From Xanthomonas nasturtii (GTDB lineage: Bacteria; Pseudomonadota; Gammaproteobacteria; Xanthomonadales; Xanthomonadaceae), in NCBI RefSeq assembly GCF_001660815.1, contig NZ_LYMI01000014.1:1-64000 (forward strand): 64,000 nucleotides of DNA. Reading direction: 5' to 3'. The notes under the pieces are model-generated. The model was given only the letters and a program-made list of their open reading frames with translations, was not told the DNA's origin and did not search any database. Numbering within the stretch: position 1 is the first letter of the stretch; each line of letters opens with the position of its first letter. Below, piece after piece: positions 27,747-37,000 of this stretch. A program made the position numbers and the translations under genes.

Positions 27747-27883
27747 TCCTTCTCCCACCGGGAGAAGGTGCCCCGAAAGGGGCGGATGAGGGTACGGGCG
27801 AAGCCCATGGAGTTTGGATGCAAGAGAGCTGCGCCTCCGTACCCTCACCCCAACCCCTCTCCCGGCGGGAGAGGGGCGTTGCG
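27747..27883. repeat. Compound REP unit, copy 2
   Basis: It repeats copy 1 with a period of about 139 bp: forward REP 27747-27796, spacer GCGAAGCCCATGGAGTTTGG, reverse REP 27838-27878. The 300-bp gap between glyQ and glyS is almost entirely these two units. Confidence 0.8.
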
Positions 27884-28792
27884 TTACTTCTTTACCCCGG
27901 GAAAGCCCAGCTTCTCGCGCTGCGCGTAATACGCCTGCGCCACGCCCTGGGCCAGCGCGCGTACCCGCAGGATGTAGCGCTGGCGTTCGGTCACGCTGAT
28001 GGCGCGGCGCGCGTCCAGCAGGTTGAACGCGTGGCTGGCCTTGGTCACCTGCTCGTACGCCGGCAGCGGCAGGCCCACCTCGACCAACTGCTTGGCTTCG
28101 GCTTCGCAGGCATCGAAGCGATGGAACAGCTCGGCCACATTGGCGTGCTCGAAGTTGTAGGTGCTCTGCTCCACCTCGTTCTGGTGGTAAACATCGCCAT
28201 ACGTCACCGCAGCGCCATCCGGGCCGTAGGTCCACACCAGGTCGTAGACGTTGTCGCAGCTCTGCAGATACATGCACAACCGTTCCAACCCGTAGGTGAT
28301 CTCGCCCAGCACCGGCTTGCACTCCAGGCCGCCAGCCTGCTGAAAGTAGGTGAACTGGGTCACCTCCATGCCGTTGAGCCAGACCTCCCAGCCCAGGCCC
28401 CATGCGCCGAGCGTGGGCGATTCCCAGTTGTCTTCGACAAAGCGCAGGTCGTGCACCAGCGGGTCGATGCCCAGCGCCTTGAGCGAGCCCAGGTACAGGT
28501 CCTGGATGTTGTCCGGGTTGGGCTTCATCGCCACCTGGTACTGGTAGTAGCGCTGCAGGCGGTTGGGATTTTCGCCGTAGCGGCCATCGGTGGGACGGCG
28601 CGAAGGTTGCACGTAGGCCGCATTCCACGGCTCCGGCCCCAGCGCGCGCAGGAAGGTGGCCGGATGGAACGTGCCTGCGCCCACTTCCAGGTCCAGCGGC
28701 TGGATCAGCACGCAGCCCTGCTCGGCCCAGTACTGGTTGAGGGTCTGGATCAGGCCCTGAAAAGTGATTGGAACGCGCCGGGAATCGGACAT
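27884..28792 (-). CDS. glyQ: Glycine--tRNA ligase alpha subunit
   Basis: A 302-residue catalytic subunit that activates glycine and charges tRNA-Gly together with GlyS. Class II core segments are clear: [31 protein letters not shown] at the N-terminus, [19 protein letters not shown] (class II motif 2 region) and [12 protein letters not shown]. The length is as in E. coli. The ATG at 28792 is used; a longer frame runs into the divergent gene. Order glyQ-glyS is normal, but the 300-bp REP-filled gap between them is not, since these genes usually abut or overlap. Confidence 0.96.
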   Translation of the reverse strand: MSDSRRVPITFQGLIQTLNQYWAEQGCVLIQPLDLEVGAGTFHPATFLRALGPEPWNAAYVQPSRRPTDGRYGENPNRLQRYYQYQVAMKPNPDNIQDLYLGSLKALGIDPLVHDLRFVEDNWESPTLGAWGLGWEVWLNGMEVTQFTYFQQAGGLECKPVLGEITYGLERLCMYLQSCDNVYDLVWTYGPDGAAVTYGDVYHQNEVEQSTYNFEHANVAELFHRFDACEAEAKQLVEVGLPLPAYEQVTKASHAFNLLDARRAISVTERQRYILRVRALAQGVAQAYYAQREKLGFPGVKK

Positions 28793-28882
28793 GCAGCAAA
28801 GGCCGTGCGGAAGGGGTGCGCTAGTATACCGGCCGACCCGTAGCGCTTTGCTGCGGAGCACCGCTGCAGGGGACCAACACGC

Positions 28883-30697
28883 ATGGAACAGCGGCGCACC
28901 GCCGATCCGGATAACGCCGTGGCACTGCTGCCGCGCGGCCGGCTGATGTTCGACCCGGTGGCCGCTGCCCTGCTCGCCGATGGCATGGTGGTGCCGCACG
29001 AACACGAGCGTGTGCAGTTCTCCGCGGCCGGCGCGCGCACTGCCAGCGACGTGCATCCGCTGGTGCTGCTGGCCAATCTGAAGTTGCATGCCGCGCAGCC
29101 GCCGGCCGGTGAACTCGGGCTGGAACGGCTCACCGAGTGGCTGGCCACCCGCACCGGCCTGCGCTATCTACGTATCGATCCCACGCGCATCGATGTGGCC
29201 GCGGTCACCGGCGTGGTCTCGCATGCCTATGCGCGCCGCCACCGCATCCTGCCGCTGGCGCTGGATGCCGAACGGGTGCTGATCGCCACCAGCGAGCCGC
29301 TGGCGCTGGAATGGCTGGCCGACGTGCAGCACTTGAGCCGGCGCCGCATCGAGCTGGCGCTGATCAACCCGCTGGATCTGCATCGCTACACGATGGAGTT
29401 CTTCGGCGTGACCCAGTCGGTACGCGGCGCGCGCGGCGATGCGCGCAGCACCGAGTCGAACGCGGGCCTGCCCAGCTTCGAGCAATTGGTGGAGCTGGGC
29501 CGCGCCGGCGACGTCAATGCCGACGATCACCACATCGTGCATATCGTCGACTGGCTGCTGCAATACGCCTACGAGCAGCGGGCCAGCGACATCCATCTGG
29601 AGCCGCGCCGCGAGGCCGGGCGCATGCGCTTCCGCATCGATGGCGTGCTGCACAAGGTGCTGGAAGTGCCGCCGTCGGTGATGACTGCCGTGGTCAGCCG
29701 CATCAAGGTCCTAGGCCGCATGGACCTGGCCGAACGCCGCCGCCCGCAGGACGGCCGCATCAAGACCCGCTCGCCGGGCGGGCGCGAGGTGGAAATGCGT
29801 CTGTCCACCATGCCCACCGCGTTCGGCGAAAAATGCGTGATGCGCATCTTCGACCCGGATTCGGCGTTCAAGAGCATCGAGCAACTCGGTTTCAGCCCCG
29901 AAGAAGCCGCCGGCTGGAGCGCGCTGGTCGAGCGACCGCACGGCATCGTGCTGGTCACCGGCCCGACCGGTTCGGGCAAGACCACCACGCTGTATTCCAC
30001 GCTCAAGCGCCTGGCCACGCCGGACGTGAACGTGTGCAGCGTGGAAGACCCGATCGAGATGATCGCGCCGGAATTCAACCAGATGCAGGTGCAGCAGAAC
30101 ATCGACCTGGATTTTGCCAGCGGCGTGCGCACGCTGCTGCGGCAGGACCCGGACATCATCATGATCGGCGAAATCCGCGACCTGGAAACTGCGCAGATGG
30201 CGGTGCAGGCTTCGCTCACCGGGCACCTGGTGTTGTCCACGCTGCACACCAACGATGCTGCCTCGGCGATCACCCGCCTGCTCGACCTGGGCGTGCCGCA
30301 TTACCTGGTGGCCTCCACGCTCAACGGCGTGCTGGCGCAGCGGCTGGTGCGCACCCTGTGCGTGCACTGCAAGCGCCCGCACACGCTCAGCGACGACGCG
30401 TGGGCGGCCATCCGCGAGCCGGGCGAAGCGCTGCCGGAGGTGCTCAACGTGCACGCCCCGGTCGGCTGCCTGGAATGCCGCCGCACCGGCTATCTGGGCC
30501 GCGTGGGCCTGTACGAATTGCTTCCGGTCACCCCGCGCTTGCGCAGCCTGATACGCGCCGACACCGATCTGGCCAGCTTCAGCCACGCCGCCCGCGGCGA
30601 AGGCCTGCGCACCCTGCGCCGCACCGGCCTGGAAAAGGTCGCCGCCGGGCTGACCACGGTGGAAGAAGTGCTGTCGGTATTGCCGCCGCGGGAGTGA
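28883..30697 (+). CDS. Orphan GspE/PilB-type secretion ATPase
   Basis: A 604-residue cytoplasmic hexameric ATPase that powers type II secretion or type IV pilus assembly. An N-terminal GSPII_E_N-like region covers about residues 60-180. The catalytic core shows Walker [11 protein letters not shown] at 360-369, an Asp box SDIHLEPR, Walker [11 protein letters not shown] and the His box [19 protein letters not shown]. Two CxxC pairs (CVHCKRP, GCLECRR) form the zinc module. No gsp or pil genes flank it, so its partner machine is encoded elsewhere. The ATG at 28883 follows CAGGGGA. It is divergent from glyQ. Confidence 0.88.
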   Translation: MEQRRTADPDNAVALLPRGRLMFDPVAAALLADGMVVPHEHERVQFSAAGARTASDVHPLVLLANLKLHAAQPPAGELGLERLTEWLATRTGLRYLRIDPTRIDVAAVTGVVSHAYARRHRILPLALDAERVLIATSEPLALEWLADVQHLSRRRIELALINPLDLHRYTMEFFGVTQSVRGARGDARSTESNAGLPSFEQLVELGRAGDVNADDHHIVHIVDWLLQYAYEQRASDIHLEPRREAGRMRFRIDGVLHKVLEVPPSVMTAVVSRIKVLGRMDLAERRRPQDGRIKTRSPGGREVEMRLSTMPTAFGEKCVMRIFDPDSAFKSIEQLGFSPEEAAGWSALVERPHGIVLVTGPTGSGKTTTLYSTLKRLATPDVNVCSVEDPIEMIAPEFNQMQVQQNIDLDFASGVRTLLRQDPDIIMIGEIRDLETAQMAVQASLTGHLVLSTLHTNDAASAITRLLDLGVPHYLVASTLNGVLAQRLVRTLCVHCKRPHTLSDDAWAAIREPGEALPEVLNVHAPVGCLECRRTGYLGRVGLYELLPVTPRLRSLIRADTDLASFSHAARGEGLRTLRRTGLEKVAAGLTTVEEVLSVLPPRE

Positions 30698-31076
30698 GCG
30701 GATCCTCCGTGCTGCTTGGGCGTGGTTGGCGACCGGCACGCGCGTGCATGATCGGAGGATTCTCGAGGCCGCAAGGCATCGAGGGTCGGAGGATTGAGTA
30801 GAGAATTTTTTGCGCACAGTGGGACCGATCCCTGCCGATCGCCCGTTTTCGCTCAGGCACGTTGTCGGTGGGCACGCACGCAGAAGCGTGCCCGGTTTCC
30901 ACGCCGTTTTCGTACGCCGAGGGCTCGATCGCGATGACGGCGACAGACGCACGCGCTCGATGTTGCCGCACCAGTGCAACTCGGCGCTCATGCCGTCATG
31001 GTGGAGACGCCATCTGGCCCGCAGCTCGATCTTTCCAACTGTCGCACTTGTCCACGTTCCGGAAGATGGATTGGCC
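30698..31076. other. Spacer between the secretion ATPase and the xopAD stop
   Basis: Convergent genes end on both sides. TCGGAGGATT occurs twice (near 30751 and 30785), and no gene or strong terminator is seen. Confidence 0.5.
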
Positions 31077-34000
31077 TCATGCACGCGCTCCCAGACGCCC
31101 GACCCCGGTGGGTTTGCGCACCTTGGCGGTCATCTCGTGCATGGCCTTTTGGTGCGCTGCGATCTCCTGCGTCAGTTTTGCCTGCCTGACCGGATCGGGT
31201 TGAGGTTTTTGCTGCTCCTTGGCCAGCCTGCTCTGCGCCAACTGCATCCGCTTGTAAGGCAGGTGCGTTTGCGCCTTGGCGTTGAAACTCTCGGCCGTGT
31301 GGAACTGCACTTCAAACGCGTAGCCCTCGGCGTCGGTGAAGCTGGCATTGATGCCCCGGTAGGTGCCGTCTCCCGAGGTGAAGTAATTTTTCAGGTTCAC
31401 GCACGTGATTCCTTGCCGACGCAGTGCGTCCTGTGCCGCCAGCACCTTGATCACGAAACCCTCGGACGGCAGCTCAAGCGCATAGCGCAGCGCATCGCCC
31501 ACGCTCTGCACGGCCTGTTCGGCAGTCATGCCGGCGCGCAGATGGTGCCGGATCTTGTCCTTGATCGAGGCGACCGATTTCTGGAACGGGGCCTGTTGCA
31601 CCTGCTCGATCCGACCCTGCTTGGCGTCGTAGCGCACGTTGCCCCAGAGCCGCGCGCCCAAGCCTTCGGCCAGCGTGTCGAGCACAGGGGTCAGCGCCGC
31701 TTGCTTGCTTGCGGCGGTGTCGAACACACCGGATGCCGACGATGGGTCTGCAATGCCGGCAGTCTGCTCGGCGCCGGGCGTGGGCGTCGCGCTTGGCAAC
31801 GCCGGCACGGTCTCTTCCTGCCAGTTGTCGATCTCCTCGCATCCTGGCGGCGAGGCCACGCGCTTGAAGGCCTCCAGTGCAGGCGCCTGCAAGGTGCGTT
31901 GCTCGGCCCGCGACGCACCGCCAACCGCCAGCGCATGGGCGCGCTTGTACAGATCGTGGAAGCGCTCCTTGAGCGCGAAGGTCTCCGGCGTGTGGAACTG
32001 GATCTCCCACAGTGCACCCTCCGGGCTGCGCAGCGTGACGTTGATGGCCTTGAAGACTGGCGGGTAATCGGTGAATTGATTGGTCAGCTTGACCCGTGCA
32101 TGGCCCTGATCGTCCAGCGCAGCCAGCGTGGCGCGCAGACCGGTGGTGAAGTCCTGCGGTTCCAGCACCACGCTGTAGCGCAGCGCATCGTTGACGCCCG
32201 CCGCCGCTTCTTCCAGCGTCTGCTTTTTCAGTGCCACCCGCTGCTTGAGCTTTTCCTGCAACGAGCCGTAGGACTTCAGTTGATGCTGCATGCCGGCCAG
32301 TTGCCCACCATGGCGGGCGGCAATGCGCTGCAGCATGTCGGTGACCTGCGGCTCCATCTGGCGAGCGCGCCCGAGCAAGGCCTGTGCCTCAGCCGCAATG
32401 TCCTGCGGCTGCACGGCGCGCAGCCGCTCGGCCGGCGGCTGCGAGCGGGCGATCCAGCCGGCCTGCTGTAGCGCCTCGAGCGCGTCTTCCATGACGCCAG
32501 CGGCCATCGATGGCATGCGCTGCAGCAGCAGCTTGGTCTGTTCGGGATCGAAGCGCCCGTCCTGCATGGCCCGGGCGGTCGCCCTGCTGTATGGCGGGAC
32601 GCGGACCCGCTCTGCGAAGCTGCGCTCGGACCGTTCGCAGGCCTCCACGATCTTGGCGAACAACGCCGTGCCGGTGTCGGACTTCAGCGCATCGGTGCCG
32701 ACCTTGATGGCAATGGTGAACAGGTTGCGCATGGTCAGTTCCGGCTCGCCGGGGACCAGCCCGGGTTGCCCATCCGGAAACTGCGCATGCGATAGCCGGC
32801 ACACCGGGTAGTTGTCCAGGATGGCGTGGATGCGCGCCTGCACGCCAGAGGCGGCCGCGTAGGCCTTGGCCAGGCCGGGAAACGCCTCGGCCAAGGCCTC
32901 GGGCAACGCCGGCGCGGCGCTGTCGGCGGCCGAGCCCGTCTCAAGCGCAAGCAGCTGCGCGTGCAGCAATGCGGCCGCTTCCCGCGCTTCGGGCAGATGC
33001 GCGCGCTCGATCGCATCGCGCGCCTGCACGCGCAGCGTGGCCAACACCACTGGATCGCGGGCCGGCTCTTCGAGCAGCTCGCGCAAACCGTTGCGCAACT
33101 CGCGCTCGATGCCATCGTAGGTGCCGAACATCATGTCGCGCGCCATCGCTTCACGCAGCGCGTCCGGTTGCGCCATGAAACGCGACGCCAGCGTGGCCGC
33201 CGCCGAGGTGATGCGCTGACCGCGCTTGAGGGACATGATCTCCGACAGCCGCCCGGGCTGGTAGTGGCCGGTGACCGGCTCGATGGCCGGCGTGGCCGTC
33301 TTCGGCGGCTTGAAGGACTGTTGCCGGCCGCGCAGGGCCTGGCGATCCACCATCACCCGCGAAATCAGCGCCGCCAGCTTGGGGTAGCCTGCGTAGACAA
33401 ACGCGTCGTCGCCGTCGGTATCCATGTTGCGTTTGCGCAACTCGTCAATCGGCAGTGCGCCCAGGCGCCCAGGCTCCACGATGTCCTTGAGCCGCAGGCT
33501 GCCGGTGCTGAGGATGTCGCGCGGCAAGGCACCGCGGTCGCGGCCGCTCGTCCAGCACGACAGCGTCTTCAGATCTTCCTTGGAGCAGGCCAGGTCGGTG
33601 TCGCTGAACGCGGCCGGCCACTGCTGCTCGGGCACCACCACCAGCATGCCCTTGCTGTGCAGCATCTGCGGATCGGCGCCGGAACGATCATCGAAACCGG
33701 TGTAGCTGTACTGGATGCCGAAGCACCGCGAGAGGAACGCGGCGGTGGCGTCGCCCTTGGCCACGGTGGCGATGCGTTGCTCCGGCACCGGCAGCAGATT
33801 CTCCTTGTCGTAGGGGGGCTTGCCGAGCAGCAGCGGGCCGCCGGCCAGGTCGAAGGCCTGACTGCGCTGCAGCGGCAGATGCACCTTGTCGTCGGCCGAA
33901 GGCACCGCCCGCACCCGCTGCCCCTGGTAGCCGCCGCTGATCAGCGGCCGGTAGACCCACAACGGGTCATCGCCCGTCGGCTCCAGTGTCTGCAGCCGGT

Positions 34001-37000
34001 CCTGCATCGCCGCGTGCGCCTCTTCCAGTGCCGCCGCATCGCGCGGGTAATGGTGCAGCGCCTGCGCTGGCATCAGCGAAGGGCCCTTGTCCTTGGCCAC
34101 CAGCTCGCGCTGCTCCTCGGTGGCCTGGTTCGCCTGCACTGCGTGCCAGGCATCGTAGTGCTTGCGGAAGGCCGGAATGGACAAGGCCGCCTCCAGTTTC
34201 AGGAAACCGCAGCCATCGTTGGGGCACAGCGCCAGGGCAGTGCCATCCACCGCCAACGGCTTGAACGGATGCGCAGGGCCCTCGACGTCATCGAACACGC
34301 CCAGGCGCAGCGTGCCCTCCACGACATGGTCACTGGGCACCATCTCCAGCAGCGAGCGCTGCATGCGCGACCAGTCCTCGCGTTGCGGAGCGAGCTTGGC
34401 GGCCAGCTGCATCAGGCTGCTGCCCGGGGCGGTGTCGGCATAGCGGAATGCCGGCAACAGCGACGCTGACTCCTTGCGTTGGGAAATCACCAGACTGCTG
34501 CTACCGGATTTGCTGCGCGCGGCGCGGCTGCCGCCGAACAGGTCCAAGCGCCAGGGCTCGCCGTTGTAGTTGAACGTCCGCGCGAGCATGAAGGTCGATA
34601 TGTCACCAGGCAATTGCACCTCCACCAGCGGCAGCCCGGTCAGGCGTGCAAACAGCGAGTACGGCTTGTCCGATTCGGACCGATTGGTCGACAGCTCCTT
34701 GCCCACCAGATCGACCACCACATGGGTCGTGCTGCCGCGGCCGGGCGCCGGCGCCACCGGCCGACCGGGAACCGTGGACATGCTCAAGCGCCCACTGTCC
34801 AGGTCGAAGCGGGTCGGTGGATGGGCCTGGGTGATCGTCGGCGCGTCCTTGGCCATGCGCAGGTCCAGGGCGTCGAACACCTGCTCGCCGGCCTCGATCT
34901 GCGCGATCAGGTTCCAGCTCATCTCGCCGAGGTCCACCTCGATCGCCTCGCGCGTGCGCTCCAGCGTCAGGTCCACCCACTTCACCAGCTCGTCGCGGCG
35001 CTGGCGCAGCTGCTTGCGCGGGCCGTCAAGATGGCGCGCTTTCCATTGCCGGCTCACCACCGCGTAGGCCTTGAGCACCTGGTAGAAGGTCAGCGCCGGG
35101 CAGCGTGTTGCATGTTCTTCGATGTCGGCCGACGCGCCCTTCTCGCCGCCACGCAGATAAAGGTCGATCTTGCGTGCGACGATGGGCTGCAACGCATCGA
35201 ACACACGCAATGCCTGGCCCCGATGGCGGGGCCTGAGCTCCGGACTGCGGATCAGCGGCAACAGTCCCATGCACAGGCTGCCGATCCCCTCAAGGCTGGC
35301 CTGGCGTAATCCATCGTCCCCGATGAGGGCCGACACCCGCTCCAGCGCCGGCTCCCCCAGCGGACGCATCTGGCGTTGCAGCCCCGCCGATGCAAGGGCC
35401 TTGAAGAGCACGCCGATTTCGGCGGCCGAGGCGGACGCAAACCGCTCGCGGTGCAGGTCGAGGTGGCCGGCCATCGCCTGCAGCTTGGCGATACCCAACG
35501 TCCGGAACGGCTCATCGTCCTCATCGTCTAGGTGCAGCAGCCGGGACATCGCGTTGGCCATCACCGCGATCCCACGCATCTGGAACTGCCGCCACGGCTG
35601 CTCGGCCGAGCCTGCGCGCTCGGCGAGCAGCACGAATGCCGAGTGGCACACCGGCCTGGCGAGACATTTGCTCAGCGCGTTGAGCGCGATGGCCACGCCT
35701 TGCGCGTCCAGGGCCTTGCGCAAGCCGGGCTCGTTGGCCAGCTTCGCAGCCAACAGGTCGGTGGCTGTCTCGCAGGCCGGGGAGCCGGGCCATTTGCTCA
35801 GGGCGTTGAGCGCTTGGGTCGCGTCGATAGGGCCGAAGCCCTTGCGCAAGTCCGGATCGTCGGTCAGCCGCGCGACCAGCGCCATGGCGGCGGCTGCACA
35901 GCTCTCGTCGGCGGGCCATTTGCTCATGGCGCCGAGCGCATTGGCAATGCCTTGCGGGTCCAGGGCATGGCGTAACCCGGGATCGTCGGCCAGCCGCGCG
36001 GCGAGCGCGTAGACCGCGTCGCCACAGACCGGCGTGTCGGGCCATTTGCTCAGGGCGTTGAGCACTAGGGGCACGCCGGAAAAGTCGAGGGCCCCGCACA
36101 ACTCGGGGTCGTTGGTCAGCCGCTCGGCCAGCGCGTGGGCCGCGTCGCCACAGACCGGCGTGTCGGGCCATTTGCTCAGGGCGTTGAGCACTAGGGGCAC
36201 GCTGGAAAAGTCGAGGGCCCCGCACAACTCGGGGTCGTTGGTCAGCCGCTCGGCCAGCGCGTGGACCGCGTCACCACAGAACGGCGTGTCGGGCCATTTG
36301 CTCAGGGCGTTGAGCACGGTCGCCACGCCATGCGGGGTCAGGGCCTGGCGTAACTCCAGATCGTCGGCCAGCCGCCCGGCCAGCGCACTGGCGGCAGCCG
36401 CACAGACAGGCGTGCCGAACCACTTGCTCAGGGCGTTGAGCACGCTCGCCACGTGGTGGGGCTCCAGGGATTTGCACAGCCGGGGCTCGTTGGCCAGCCG
36501 CTTGGCCAGCGCGCTGACGGCGGCCCCACAGATTGGCGTGTCGGACCACTTGCTCAGGGCATAGAGCACGCTTGCCACGCCTTGCGGGTCCAGCCCCTGG
36601 ACCAACCCAGGGTCGTCGGCCAGCCGCTCGGCCAGCGCGCGGGCGGCTGCCGCACACACCTGGTTGTCCGGCCATTTGCTCAGGGCATGGAGCGCGTTGG
36701 CCACCTCTTGCGGCTTGAGCGCTTGGCGCACATCGGGCTCGGATGCCAGCCGCGCGGCCAATGCGTTGACCGCGTCGCCACAGACCGTCGTGTCGGGCCA
36801 TTTGCTCAGGGCGTTGAGCGTGATGGCCAAGGCTTGCGGGTCCAGGGCGTTACGCAACCCAGGATCGTCGACCAGTCGTGCGGCCAGTGCACTGGCCGCC
36901 GTAGCACAATCTTCGTTGTCGGGCCATTTGCTCAGGGCGTTGAGTCCGGTGGCCACGTCAAATGGATTGAAGGCCGTGCGTAACTCCGGATCGTCGGCCA

